Positions 26,041 through 37,181 of a stretch of DNA of 44,145 bases are shown one piece after another; positions within the stretch are counted from its first letter, which is position 1, and each line of letters starts with the position of its first letter. Below the pieces are notes generated by a model. The model did not search any database. It was not told where the DNA came from and was given only the letters and a program-made list of their open reading frames with translations. Origin of the DNA: a virus; the IMG/VR virus record IMGVR_UViG_3300046167_000686, positions 1 to 44,145 of that record. One strand, given 5' to 3'. Both the position numbers and the translations under genes were made by a program.

Positions 26041-26575
26041 CCCAGTTTCTTTAGCGGTAGCATCATTAACAATACAGGGCGTGACTGCCGTTGCCGGAGC
26101 ATCTGCAGCAGCTGACGTGGCGGCTAAAAAGAACCAAGCCTACATTGAAAATACACGCTCTGCCAAAGATGCTTACTTTCTTAAAACGAAGCAGTCGAAC
26201 TTGCGAGTTCAGCAAGAACAGCGACGCACGACACAGCAACAGATGGATGCCGATCTTAAAGCTCGTAAAGCATCAGCCACAGCTATTGCAGCTGCCGCTG
26301 GCGCAGGGGTTCAAGGCGCTAACGTCGAACAGCTGCTAAATGACTTTGAGCGTTCTGAGGGCATCTACAATGACCGTACAGACCAACGGCTTGAAGACAT
26401 CCAACAACAAACAGCAATGAACCAACTCGGTTACCAATCCGAAAGTATATCACGCATCAATTCAATGCAGCCTGTCGGCTTTGCCGAAACACTCTTTGCA
26501 GTGGCAGAGCCGTTTGCTGACTTTGGTGTTTCTTATTTTGACACGAAGGCGCGATATGCGAGTTTGGAGGGATAG
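26033..26575 (+). CDS. Internal virion protein B, T7 gp14-like
   Basis: 180 residues (T7 gp14 is 196). The N-terminus has a hydrophobic, alanine-rich segment (SLAVASLTIQGVTAVAGASAAADVAA), in keeping with outer-membrane insertion of gp14 during DNA ejection. A long coiled coil (QSNLRVQQEQRRTTQQQMDADL) follows. AAAGAGVQGANVEQLLNDFERSEG is a recurrent motif in this family. Intact frame. It is the first of three ejection-channel proteins in the expected order. Confidence 0.88.
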   Translation: MCDPVSLAVASLTIQGVTAVAGASAAADVAAKKNQAYIENTRSAKDAYFLKTKQSNLRVQQEQRRTTQQQMDADLKARKASATAIAAAAGAGVQGANVEQLLNDFERSEGIYNDRTDQRLEDIQQQTAMNQLGYQSESISRINSMQPVGFAETLFAVAEPFADFGVSYFDTKARYASLEG

Positions 26576-28214
26576 ATGGCTAGACCAGTTGTAGGAAACC
26601 CCTTTGATAATCAAATCCCGACCACATCGCCTGTAGCAACACCAGTTGATACCTTCGTTCGTGGTGTGGAAAAGCGCAGTTCCATGGCTGGAATTGCTGA
26701 GACACTTAACCGTTTTCAGCCGCAAGGCGGCCCCTGCCCTCCAACGCTTGGAACAACAGGCAGCGGAGAAAGAACTACTTGAAGGCCAACGGCTCTACCA
26801 AGAGAACCGTGTGGCTATCGGTGAAGCAGTAAAGAGCGGTTTGATTGAAGAAGGCGCAAGCCCATATCTCCGTAAGGGATACCGCATTAGCCAGATGAAC
26901 ACGCTGGCGACACGCTATGCCGAAGAGCTTGAGACCAATCTCATAACTCAGAAACTATACACGAATGGCGACCCTGAGCGCATTGAGAGCTATACACAGA
27001 AGTTCCAAGAAGATTTCGTCAATGCAAACGGCATGGCCGATTTCACCGACTCTGAAATGGCTGAATACTTTGGACTGAGCGCAGGTAAAGCTGACGAAGC
27101 GTTTCGTTCTGCATGGCGCTCCAAGCACGTGGCTTGGCAAAAGGAACAGCAATACAAAGCCTTTGAAGGTGAAGTGGCGACTGTAGTTCAAACTCTCATT
27201 CGCCCTGATATGACGGATGAAGAACAAGACGCCGCCTATGCGAAGGCTGCTGACTGGCTACAGACCCAAGCGAAACTTCGGAACGTAGATGGTCAGGACA
27301 ACAAGCGTGTTCTGGATAGTATGGTAAATGGCATCTTGTTTGCTGCCACACAAAACCAAGACCCCGAGTTGTTGGACGTTTTGCTGCGAACTCAGATTGG
27401 CACCGATGTAATCGGCAAGTCTGTGTCTCGAATGAAGCAAGTCTTCGACACCAAGGTTACCATAGCTCGTCTACAAGAAGCTGAATCAAGGCGCATCAGC
27501 ACAGAATTGACCGCTGAACACGAGGCTCTTGCTGGTGAAGTGAGCGCCGCAGTCTTCGCTAATATTCATAGTAGCAACTACGACCCAATATTTGTGAACA
27601 CTCAGATTGCGAGGTTGACTGCAACGAAAGATGAGAAGCTGGTTAACGAAGCCATCACTCTCATGAATTACCAAAACGCTACGAATAAGTTGGTAAACTC
27701 AAGTCTGTTCACGCCAGAACTATTTGCTCAGGCAGATGATATGATGGCTGCTCAGACTACCCGCTCAGGTGCTATGGAAGCTGCTCTAAATTTCGTTCAA
27801 CAAAATGACCTTGGCACTCAAGACCTCAATAAGTTGATGAGTGACTGGGAGCAGAACTATAAACCTAGCGGTGACGAATATGGATTAAAGTTTAACACCG
27901 CCTCAACCCCTGAGGGTTCTTTGGTTTCGCGGTTGCGCAAGGTCTCATACGGAAGCGAATTTGCAGAAGATTATGCCAATGAGGAAAAGGCGGATACCTT
28001 TCGACGGGCCAGACGTTATGCTCAAAGTCAAATTCGCGCGTATGTACAAAAATACCAAACAGACAACAATGTTGATGAGATACCTGAGGATATACTGGAG
28101 GATTTCATTTTTGGCATTGAAGGGCAGATACTCACAATGATTTCAGCTGACGCTCAAAGTACATCTGAGAGCTTAGTTGAGCTAACTTCAGGTCCGCCTG
28201 TCCCGAATTTTTAA
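26576..28214 (+). CDS. Internal virion protein C, T7 gp15-like (frameshifted)
   Basis: Ejected core protein of about 546 residues, shorter than T7 gp15 (747). The N-terminal MARPVVGNPFDNQIPTTSPV leads into SSMAGIAETLNRFQP; after a break in the GC-rich run near 26735 the frame continues with LQRLEQQAAEKELLEG. The rest is mainly helical, with LRKGYRISQMNTLATRY resembling the family core. In T7, gp15 and gp16 line the trans-envelope channel and help pull DNA in. Assigned by position, size and composition. Confidence 0.82.
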
Positions 28215-28226
28215 AAAGGCACTCAA

Positions 28227-31200
28227 ATGGTAGAAACAGTTAACGACGCTCAGGCGGCGAAAGAATTTCTTTTGCAGACACCTGATGCCATTGATGCTTT
28301 TGATCAAAAATATGGCCAAGGTTCTGCTAACGCAATTTTAAACAATACGTACTCAACACCAGCAGAACTCGAAGCATCCATTGCTGAACGCGAAGCTGCA
28401 CAAAACGAACCCTCAGGGTTTCTCGAAAACGCCACTGACATGGTTCAAGGCGTGTTCGCAGGTGCAGAAGCTGCGATTAACGAGACGGCACAAACCTTCA
28501 ATTCATTAAATATGAAACTCGAAGAAGCCACTGGTATGGGCAGGATTGTCTGGGATGACAGCGATGGCGATGGGAAGATTGATATAATCCCCAGCTATTG
28601 GCCACGTGAAAAAGTGCTGGAAAATGCACACCTGCTAGACCAAGACGTTATCTCCAAGTTTGTGGAAGAGATTGATTATGTACCTGACGCACAGGGAACC
28701 CCCGGCCAAGTTGTCCAAGGTATTGCACAATTTGTAACGGGCTATGCCACGCTTTCTAAGGCCACTGGTATTGCGAACGGGTTTTGGAAAGCACTGGCAA
28801 AGGGTGCAGTGGTCGATGCCACTGTATTTGACCCGTATGAAGCCAACCTATCGGCAACCCTTCAAGAATTTGAATGGGCAAAACCATACGTGGTCGATGC
28901 GCTAGCGACTGACCCATCAGGCTCTGAATGGGAAAACCGTCTTCGTAACTCTATTGAGGGTGGCGCATTAGGCGTCGGCACCGATGCAGTCGTCAAACTC
29001 GTTAAATTCGTAGCTCTGGGTCGCAAGGCCAAGCAAGAAATTAGCAGTATTGGACGGATTTCAGACGATACAGCAGCTGAACTTGATGAAGTTAATGATG
29101 CGTTGCTTGAGATTTCCGAGGAGGCACAGAATGCTCCAAAGGGTTTAACGGCTAGACCAGATGGAAACTTCCAAACACCAGAAGGTTTGGTCTACGCACC
29201 TGAGGGTGAGACACTCCAACTCGTAGGGTCTCGATATAAAACCACTCGATTTGCCCTGTTGGTGGACCAGTCAGCCGCTTAGACGCCCCTCGCCCTGCAG
29301 GAGACGCACCAGAGGTCATCTCAACAGCGAATCGACGGCACAGACGCCCGAACCACCATTGAAGCACCTACAGCGCCCACAGTGGAAGCTGTTGCGCCCA
29401 AGGTACCGCTCATAGACGCTGACGTGTTTAAACAGTCATTGTCACGAATAAACGATATGTCCGACTTCGACCTCCGAAGCATGGAAGAAGGCGGTTGGTT
29501 CAATCTGGAACGTATGGAAGGTCCAGTAGAAGCAGCCAAGGTTATCGATGAGTTTCAGAACATCCTAAGTGACACCGATGTTACAAAGAAGATGGGAATT
29601 GATAAGCCTGAGACGCTTCAGCAAACTATGGAGAAATCCATTAAATACGTTTCTGAGGTTACAAATACAGACGCTAATACCCTCGTTCGTGACCTCAACA
29701 TTACTGAGACAGTTACACGCGATTTGGCCACTAAAATCACAGCGGGTCGGATGGCTCTGCAGCATACTGGCAGAGAGGTTACAAAGCTCGCTGGTAAAGT
29801 AGATGCAGCTGTGAACTCTGGCGCTGGCTCAGAAGAGCTAGAAAGAAAATTGCTTGAAACCATGCAGCTACACGCTGAACTTCAAGCAAACGTGAAGGGC
29901 ATCCAAACGGCTGCTGCACGTGCTACGTCGGCGGGTAGAATTGCTACTGCAGACACAGACCTATCAAACACACTTGATAGCCTATCAGCCTTTGGCGGTT
30001 CCGAGAAACTGCGCACTATGGCCAAGCAACTCAAAGATATTACCGACGATGCGGCTACTGCTAAGTTTGTGAAGAAAGCAACTGAGCGGAAATTTCTAGG
30101 CGTACTGAACGAATACTGGATTAACCAGATTTTAAGTGGCTACAAAACTCATATGCTCAACATGACATCGAACGGTATTAACCTGTTCCTTCTACCAGCA
30201 GAGCGTATGGCTGGCGGTCTGTATCAAGGCGTTACAAGCGGTGACTATGCGCAAGCCAAGATGGCTGCGAAGCAGTACAAATACCTCGTTTCATCAATGT
30301 ATGAGTCAATTCAACTGGCCGCAAAAACTGGTTGGACCGAAAAGCCTACGCTCGATAACAGTCTAAAAGTTGATATAAATAACGGTGGTAAAGCAATATC
30401 GGCAGAAAACCTTGGAATTAAAAACCGAGGATTAGGCGCTACTGTAAACGCCATCGGCAAAGTCTTCCGTCTACCTTCACGCTTCTTAATGATAGAAGAC
30501 GAATTGTTTAAACAGCTTTCATTTAGAGCGCGACTTAAAGCTATGCTGGAAGTTGATGCGGATGGGATGACAGCGGATGAGTTGGCACAATCGGGTTACT
30601 CAACCAAAAATGAGTTCTTCGAAGCTGAACTTGAGAAAGCGTTAGTCAGTCAGACCGATGCTCTTGAACGCTATCAAGAGTTAGTCGCAATGGGTAAAAT
30701 CATTGACGACGCTGAGATAAAAGAGAAATTCGTCGAAGACGCAATTGGCTCTTATAATAAGAACTCAACCTATGCCGTCGAAGCTCTTCGCGAGGCACGC
30801 AACACAACCTACACGAACCCTCTCGAAAAAGGGACATTCAGCTACAACGTACAGCAGATGGCCAATAGGCATCCTCTCCTTCGTCAAATCATACCTTTCA
30901 TTCAAACACCAATGAACGTGATGAATGCAGCGTTTGACAGAACTCCTGGCCTAAACCTCCTGCGCAAACAATACGTCGAAGCGTTGAAGTCTCCTGACCC
31001 TGCCATTCGTGCTGAGGCCCAAGGTAAGATAGCAACAGGTACTGCCATCGTCAGCACGCTTACGTTTATGGCGATGGACGGACGCATCACAGGCGGCGGT
31101 CCAACAGACCCTAAGAAAGCAGCGTTCTGGCGTAATTCCAAAGACTGGCAGCCCTATTCAATCAATGTTGGGTCACATGAAGACCCTCAATGGATAAGCA

Positions 31201-32078
31201 CTGCCCGTCTTGACCCGCACACAACTCTGTTTGGTATCATCGGTGATATTGCTGAAATGAAAGCATATGCCGACAGCACACCTGACGTCGATGCGTCCAC
31301 TCTGTTTGCTATGACTATTGCAGCGGTTGGCAACAACGTGGTCAGCAAGACCTATATGCAAGGCATTGCAGACACCGTTGGCATCCTCAACTCTAAAGAT
31401 ACGCCATGGAAAGTTGACAATTTCTTCGCTCAGAAGGTTGCGTCTATGGTTCCATTCTCATCCCTACAGGGACAGATTGGTGCCGCCACTGATGAGCATT
31501 TGCTCGAAGCACGTGGCTATATTGATGCTATCAAGAAGCGCACACTGGCGTTTCGTGATGACTTACCTGTCAAACATGACTGGCTCACTGGTGAGGCTAT
31601 GGAAGGCCCAGACAGCCTTTACTTGCTGCCACACATTGAGCGCAAACGGTTAAACCCTGCGGATAAGAATGTTGCACTTGTGCAGTCCGAAATCCGTAAG
31701 ATTAACTATGCCCCTGCTGGACCTGATAGAAAAATCGGTGGCGTTGAACTGACGGGCGTACAATATCATCGCTGGAACGAGTTGATGGGTACTGAGAAGC
31801 TGGGTCGCAAGACCCTTGTCGAACGCCTTGCCCAGCGCATTCAGAGCAAACGGTATCAGGCTCATGACAGTACGCATGGTGAGTTTTCAGTATCAGAAGA
31901 CCCCCGTGTGAATGAGTTAAAGGTCATTATTGCAGACTACAAAACGAGAGCGCGTAAGAAACTTCTACGCGAGTTCCCTGAGCTTAATGAAGCCGTGCGT
32001 GAATACGAGCGGTACAAAAAGCTGGCCCGACGTGGCCGACAAGGCGAGCGACCAGTTCTCGACATGAACCTTAGATAA
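28227..32078 (+). CDS. Internal virion protein D, T7 gp16-like (frameshifted)
   Basis: Largest ejection protein, about 1283 residues (T7 gp16 is 1318). I do not see a clear lytic transglycosylase motif (catalytic E in an ES-type box) at the N-terminus, unlike T7 gp16. Central and C-terminal parts contain amphipathic helices and conserved-looking blocks such as GYKTHMLNMTSNGINLFLLP, HPLLRQIIPFIQTPMNVM and GKIATGTAIVSTLTFMAMDG. A frame change near 29280 joins the two frames. The end is highly basic. A terminator lies ten bases after the stop. Confidence 0.88.
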
Positions 32079-32087
32079 CCCCTCAAG

Positions 32088-32109
32088 CCCCACCTAGCGT
32101 GGGGTTTTT
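32088..32109 (+). terminator. Intrinsic terminator after gp16-like gene
   Basis: CCCCAC pairs with GTGGGG around CTAGC, followed by TTTTTCTTTCTTTTT. It sits just before the tail fibre ribosome site. Confidence 0.88.
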
Positions 32110-32130
32110 CTTTCTTTTTAGGAGACATTT

Positions 32131-34743
32131 ATGGCCACGATTGTGACTTACACAGGCGATGGTACTACAACAGAATATGCTGTCACGTTTGATTACATCT
32201 CACGTGCCAACGTAGTTGTAGAAATTGATGGTGTGGCAAGTCCGTTTACCTTTGTGAATGACAGCACCATCAACATAACCACCGCTCCTGCAAGTAATGC
32301 AGAAATAATTATTAAGCGGTCTACGCCGCTCACGGCTCTCGTGGACTTCACAGATGGCTCTACCCTGTTTGAAGCAGATTTAGACCTTGCCAATCAGCAG
32401 TCGCGATACCTAGCCGAGGAAGCGAGAGATATTGCAAACGATGCAAAGTCCACGGTTGATGCAAACATTGACGACGTACTAACAGTCGCAAGTATTTCGA
32501 CGGATGTGACGAAGGTTGCTAATATTGATAGCAACGTCACCAGCGTCGCCAATAATAATGCGAATGTGACGACAGTCGCGGGTATAGACAGTGATGTCAC
32601 AGACGTTGCTGGTATTGCTGGAGACGTTACAGCTGTAGCCACAAATGAGGCTAACGTAACGACCACTGCAACTAGCATTGCCAATGTGAATACAGTGGCT
32701 GGTATTGATGCCAACGTCACGACAGTGGCTGGTATCAGCGGGAATGTCACAACAGTTGCGAACAACGACGCGAACATAACCACAGTTGCAACTAACGATG
32801 CCAATATCACGACTGTAGCTGGCATTAGTGGAAACGTAACAACAGTTGCTAACAATGATGCAAATGTTACCGCTGTTGCTGGTAACGCGGCGGACATTTC
32901 AACCGTTGCGGGGAATAATGCTGCTGTTTCAACAGTTGCTACAAACAACGCAAACGTCACGACAGCTGCAACAGATATTGCTAATATCAACACGGTTGCT
33001 GGGAATATCACAAACGTAAACAACGTCGGAACAATTGATAACGATGTGACTACTGTTGCAGGTGTTAGCGCAGCTGTAACAACTGTTGCTGGTATCGCTT
33101 CTGACGTCTCTACAGTTTCAACCAACAACGCCAATGTGACAGCAGTTGGTGGCTCGATTGCCAACGTAAATACAACAGCTGGCGCAATCGCAGACGTCAG
33201 TACAGTTGCGGGTGCCATCACAAACGTGAACACCGCTGCATCTGACATCGCAAATATCAATACAGCCGCAACAAACATTGCGAATATTAATACTGTTGCT
33301 GCTGCGGTCACAGATGTTTCAACAGTATCGGATGACATTGCTTCTGTTATCACTGCTGCAAATGACTTGAACGAAGCGGTATCTGAAATAGAGACTGTCG
33401 CAGGGTCTATTGCGAATGTTGATACGGTTGGCACTAATATTACCAACGTAAATACAGTCGCAGGAATTAACAGTAATGTGACGACTGTTGCTGGTAATAC
33501 TACTAATATCAACACGGTTGCTGGAAATGACACGAATGTCACCACGGTTGCAGGCATTTCAGGCAACGTCTCTACAGTTGCAGGAATTGCGTCAGATGTC
33601 ACAGCTGTAGCGGCAGATGCAGCTGACATAGGTACAGTCGCTACAAATATATCAAATGTTAATTCTGTAGCTAGCAATGCAACTAATATTAATGCCGTCA
33701 ACGCTAATGCAACTAACATTAACACCGTAGCGGCGGACGCAACTGATATTGGGGCTGTGGCAACTGATATTACCAGCGTGAATACGGTAGCTGGTTCAAT
33801 TAGCAACGTCAGTACAGTCGCAACAAACATTAACAACGTGAATGATTTCTTTGATGTCTACCGTGTTGGCTCCGCAGACCCGTCCACTAGCAATGATACA
33901 GGGGATTTGTTTTACAACACGACCAGTGGAACGCTAAAAGTTTATACTGGCTCTGCGTGGGAGCAAGGCGTTACGGCTGGCTCTGGCTTCATGCCTTTAA
34001 GCGGTGGGCAATTTAACGGCAATCTGACTTTCTCTGGAACAGAAACTGTTGACGGTCGTGACTTGTCGGTTGATGGCGCAAAGCTCGACGGCATTGAGGC
34101 TGGCGCTACCGCAGATCAGACAGCGGCACAAATTAAAGTCGCATACGAGAGTAATTCAGACACGAATGAGTTCAGTGACGCAGAGCAAAGTAAGCTGGCA
34201 GGTATTGAAAGCGGTGCCACTGCTGACCAAACTGCATCTCAGATTAAAACAGCATACGAAAGCAATTCAAATACGAATGCGTTTACTGATGCACAGCAAA
34301 CGAAGCTGTCTGGCATTGAGGCAAATGCTACTGCTGACCAAACCAAGTCAGACATTGACGGTCTTGGGATTGCAGCAAGCACAGCAAACACACTAGCCAC
34401 AGCAAGAAACATTGCGCTGTCTGGTGATGTTTCTGGCTCCGCATCTTTCAATGGTTCATCAAACATAACCATCACTGCTACGATAGCTGATGACAGCCAC
34501 AACCATACGATTTCAAACGTAGATGGCTTGCAAACACAGCTTGATGCAAAGGCTTCATCCACAGCACTCACTACAGCAATCAATGGCCTTGGCACAGCGT
34601 CAGCACTCGATGTTGGCACAGGAGCAAACCAAGTAATGCAATTAGATGCCAATGGTAAAGCACCAGCGGTGGATGGATCAAACCTCACGGGCATACAGGC
34701 TGGCGTTAGTGCTGCCAAAGTCCATTTTTTAGCTACGGCATAG
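32131..34743 (+). CDS. Tail fibre with T7 gp17-type N-terminus and long repeat stalk
   Basis: 870 residues in one frame. Residues 1-120 are the T7 tail-fibre N-terminal domain that docks onto the tail: YTGDGTTTEYAVTFDY, ITTAPASNAEIIIKR, DGSTLFEADLDLANQQ. About residues 120-570 are repeats of NVTTVAGIxxxVTTVA type that should fold into a fibrous stalk. Then come a GDLFYNTTSGTLKVYTGSAW collar, three repeats of KLxGIEAGATADQT, and a beta-rich C-terminus. It ends with GANQVMQLDANGKAPAVDG, a common connector. AGGAGA precedes the ATG. The following genes may supply the receptor-binding tip. Confidence 0.9.
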   Translation: MATIVTYTGDGTTTEYAVTFDYISRANVVVEIDGVASPFTFVNDSTINITTAPASNAEIIIKRSTPLTALVDFTDGSTLFEADLDLANQQSRYLAEEARDIANDAKSTVDANIDDVLTVASISTDVTKVANIDSNVTSVANNNANVTTVAGIDSDVTDVAGIAGDVTAVATNEANVTTTATSIANVNTVAGIDANVTTVAGISGNVTTVANNDANITTVATNDANITTVAGISGNVTTVANNDANVTAVAGNAADISTVAGNNAAVSTVATNNANVTTAATDIANINTVAGNITNVNNVGTIDNDVTTVAGVSAAVTTVAGIASDVSTVSTNNANVTAVGGSIANVNTTAGAIADVSTVAGAITNVNTAASDIANINTAATNIANINTVAAAVTDVSTVSDDIASVITAANDLNEAVSEIETVAGSIANVDTVGTNITNVNTVAGINSNVTTVAGNTTNINTVAGNDTNVTTVAGISGNVSTVAGIASDVTAVAADAADIGTVATNISNVNSVASNATNINAVNANATNINTVAADATDIGAVATDITSVNTVAGSISNVSTVATNINNVNDFFDVYRVGSADPSTSNDTGDLFYNTTSGTLKVYTGSAWEQGVTAGSGFMPLSGGQFNGNLTFSGTETVDGRDLSVDGAKLDGIEAGATADQTAAQIKVAYESNSDTNEFSDAEQSKLAGIESGATADQTASQIKTAYESNSNTNAFTDAQQTKLSGIEANATADQTKSDIDGLGIAASTANTLATARNIALSGDVSGSASFNGSSNITITATIADDSHNHTISNVDGLQTQLDAKASSTALTTAINGLGTASALDVGTGANQVMQLDANGKAPAVDGSNLTGIQAGVSAAKVHFLATA
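32485..33845 (+). repeat. Coding tandem repeats in the tail fibre stalk
   Basis: A stretch of about 1.36 kb encodes several dozen degenerate units of roughly 13-14 residues, most of the form N-V-T-T-V-A-G-I/N-x-x-x-V-T/D. DNA copies differ by many silent changes, so the repeat is old or kept variable. Such arrays can expand or shrink by recombination and alter fibre length. Confidence 0.85.
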
Positions 34744-34753
34744 GAGAAATAAC

Positions 34754-36301
34754 ATGGCAAGTGGCCGTTTAGGGTCTGCATTAATACCCGCAAAAAGAAC
34801 AACAGTAGTGTATGACAATACGAGTGGCGGCTCTGCGGCTATATCTCTAATGGCAAAGATGCGTAGCAGTACGTCTAATGGTACAATTTCCATTTTGTTA
34901 GATAGTAGTAGTACAGCTGCTGAGACAACAACTCAGATTGACTCAAATTCGTACACTAAAAACGAAGTTAAACTAACGTATAACTCCCCTACTCCAGCAT
35001 CTGTTTCTAGTGTTACAGGTAAAATAGCCTATACCACATATGGGTCCGCGACTAAAACTCTTACCGTAACTGACCTTTCTGATAATTCGGTAACGAGCAG
35101 TAGCAACACCCTTTATGGCAACCCACAGTGGATGTCTTCTGATTACCCAGATTGGGGATTAATTGCTACACATATCGCTAGGCCAAATGCATCAGACAAT
35201 AGTGGTTATGTAAAGTTTGTAACCCCTGCGCAACAACAGAGTGAAGGCTTAAATTGGTTTAAATCCAACATAAACTCAGGTGTTAGTATTAGCTCTTCCT
35301 TTAATAGTCAGATTAGCTATGGAAACAATTATGGCAGTACAGACCTATACTGTGACATGGTACCTTCTTTTTATACTAATACTAGTGCTTATATGGCTAC
35401 GGTTTACTTAAATGGTACATCAGGTGGTACCCATCAAAGAACCTCAAATAGTTTAATTTATAGTTATATAACCAGCAGTGACCCGGGCTCAAGCTATAGT
35501 GAAAATAAGCACATTCATGCTTCTGGTGGTATTGTTATCTTTAATCACCGAAATCATCCATACTCTTATATTGTTTGTTATGGGCGTAGGGTACCTACTA
35601 CTCAACGCATAGAAAACGTAATAGAAAATAACCCAACTTCATTTGGTAGCACTTATCCTTATCATTATAAATATTCTCACGATAATTACGAGAGCAACAC
35701 TAATATAATGAACACAACTTTCTTTGAGTATAATCCAAACACGGGTTATTCTTACGGTGTGTTATATTGGGATGGAAAGAGAAGGCTGCTAGAGTTTGAT
35801 GTGGATGCGTGGGAAACAGCGTTAAGTAACGATAATGGTTCTACAGGAAACACAATACAATCTTTCGATCAGACTGTATCTGCTGGACTTATTACTGACA
35901 TATCAAGTGTTGCTCCCACAATTATGCTTGAGGACGATACTCGAATGGCAGGTCCAATAGTAAGGTCCGGTAAGAGTAATTGGATTATCCCTCTAAGGAC
36001 ACTTTCTGGTTCATATGAAACTTACGAAACAACAGATTTTAAAAGCTACACCTTGTATGATAATACGCAAAACTATTCTGAACTTCTTTCTGATGAAATA
36101 AGTGTGTCATCTACAGGTTCAGTTACAAACAAACTTACAAGTAACTATAGCTCACTAGATAAAAGTGGCACCATCGAACATGACACCAGTTTTAATCAAC
36201 TTGAGAGGACAGGTTTAGTTATCTCTAATAATGATAGGGTTGTTGTAAGGAACAATGGCGACTCTGATTTAGCTGTTCAAGTGATGGGGTATGAAGAATG
36301 A
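34754..36301 (+). CDS. Probable distal tail-fibre / receptor-binding protein, 515 aa
   Basis: Start ATG after TAGGAGAAATAAC. The protein is rich in Ser, Thr, Asn and Tyr, with few charged residues and no membrane segment, typical of a trimeric beta-structured virion tip. The N-terminus (GRLGSALIPAKRTTVVYDN) resembles the docking end of appendage proteins that attach to the preceding fibre. The sequence is visibly AT-richer than the neighbouring virion genes, suggesting recent exchange of the host-range module. No enzyme motif is recognised. It overlaps the next gene by four bases. Confidence 0.65.
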   Translation: MASGRLGSALIPAKRTTVVYDNTSGGSAAISLMAKMRSSTSNGTISILLDSSSTAAETTTQIDSNSYTKNEVKLTYNSPTPASVSSVTGKIAYTTYGSATKTLTVTDLSDNSVTSSSNTLYGNPQWMSSDYPDWGLIATHIARPNASDNSGYVKFVTPAQQQSEGLNWFKSNINSGVSISSSFNSQISYGNNYGSTDLYCDMVPSFYTNTSAYMATVYLNGTSGGTHQRTSNSLIYSYITSSDPGSSYSENKHIHASGGIVIFNHRNHPYSYIVCYGRRVPTTQRIENVIENNPTSFGSTYPYHYKYSHDNYESNTNIMNTTFFEYNPNTGYSYGVLYWDGKRRLLEFDVDAWETALSNDNGSTGNTIQSFDQTVSAGLITDISSVAPTIMLEDDTRMAGPIVRSGKSNWIIPLRTLSGSYETYETTDFKSYTLYDNTQNYSELLSDEISVSSTGSVTNKLTSNYSSLDKSGTIEHDTSFNQLERTGLVISNNDRVVVRNNGDSDLAVQVMGYEE

Positions 36302-36915
36302 GTAGGGTCGTAAAGCTAGCCGGGGCATCTGGCGCTGGCGGTGGTGCTAGTGCTGGCTTATCTACAGCAGACGTAACTAAATTAGTCCAAGACAATAGTG
36401 ACTGGTCCTTATTAAAAAGGTACGAACTGACATCTAATATAGGTAACTTCACATTCCCAGCCGGTGACTTTGACTTTGATAATAACTGGTCTTGGAAGAT
36501 GGTGTTCCCAAACAATCATAGGCACGGAGCAGGCCATTTTTATTGGTACTTTCCCCAAGGCAGTTGCTCTAACGTAGGTAGAAACTCTGGTGGGTCGGGT
36601 ATACAAAACAACAGTACGACTAGTGTTTATGGTGCTACAACTAGCCACCCCGCAAACTCCGGTTTCTTCCATACTTGCGAGATGGTTAGAGATACAAATA
36701 ATCACAGATGGCAGTTAAGATGGAATACAGGAATGGGCCTTGGCGGTGGTTATTGGAGTAACGCAGCTTGGGGTTATGCCACACTTGAGGGTAGTACACC
36801 TGCAAATATTCGTTCTAATGGTATGACTATGAATAGTGTAAACATTGGACCAAGTTCTAATGGCAACAACTATATATATCTTTACGGTAGCAACACGACT
36901 AAAGGTGAAGAATGA
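36298..36915 (+). CDS. Probable tail-fibre-associated virion protein, 205 aa
   Basis: Glycine, asparagine and serine-rich protein. The start has a KLAGASGAGGGASAGLSTADV linker, followed by aromatic-rich beta strands (WSWKMVFPNNHRHGAGHFYWYF, then NHRWQLRWNTGMGLGGGYW) that look like a lectin-like jelly roll. The AT-richer composition matches the preceding gene, so both probably moved together as a receptor-binding unit. Family not recognised. Confidence 0.6.
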   Translation: MSRVVKLAGASGAGGGASAGLSTADVTKLVQDNSDWSLLKRYELTSNIGNFTFPAGDFDFDNNWSWKMVFPNNHRHGAGHFYWYFPQGSCSNVGRNSGGSGIQNNSTTSVYGATTSHPANSGFFHTCEMVRDTNNHRWQLRWNTGMGLGGGYWSNAAWGYATLEGSTPANIRSNGMTMNSVNIGPSSNGNNYIYLYGSNTTKGEE

Positions 36916-37181
36916 CAACATTATATAAACAAGTTGGTAGCAATGTTGTTGAAATGACAGCGGAAGAAGTTGCACTTAACGACACTGCTCAAACAGAAGC
37001 TAATACATATTTTAATCGTGAGAAACGCAATCAGCTGCTTGCTGACAGCGATTGGACGCAGTTCAACGACAGCCCACTTACAGGCGACGTGAAGACCTCT
37101 TGGGCGACCTACAGGCAAACACTACGCGACATTACATCGACAGATGCATGGCCTAACGTATCGTTCCCAGATACGCCCTAA
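36912..37181 (+). CDS. Small tail-fibre assembly-like protein, 89 aa
   Basis: The C-terminal half shows the pattern of phage tail-fibre assembly and related small proteins: RNQLLADSDWTQFNDSPLT, then WATYRQTLRDI and a terminal WPNVSFPDTP. These proteins act as chaperones for, or are encoded right after, fibre genes. The first residues (TLYKQVGSNVVEMTAEE) also fit. The gene overlaps the neighbours by a few bases on both sides, indicating coupling. Confidence 0.75.
   Translation: MTTLYKQVGSNVVEMTAEEVALNDTAQTEANTYFNREKRNQLLADSDWTQFNDSPLTGDVKTSWATYRQTLRDITSTDAWPNVSFPDTP

Noticed and set aside
32394-33836. A 480-residue open frame on the minus strand
   Set aside because: It lies exactly opposite the tail-fibre repeats; the repeated codons keep the reverse frame free of stops. 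It has no ribosome site and the protein is low-complexity, so it is a shadow.
32485-33845. CRISPR-like array
   Set aside because: The repeats are coding, degenerate, in frame with the tail fibre and have no unique spacers of constant length; no cas genes are present.
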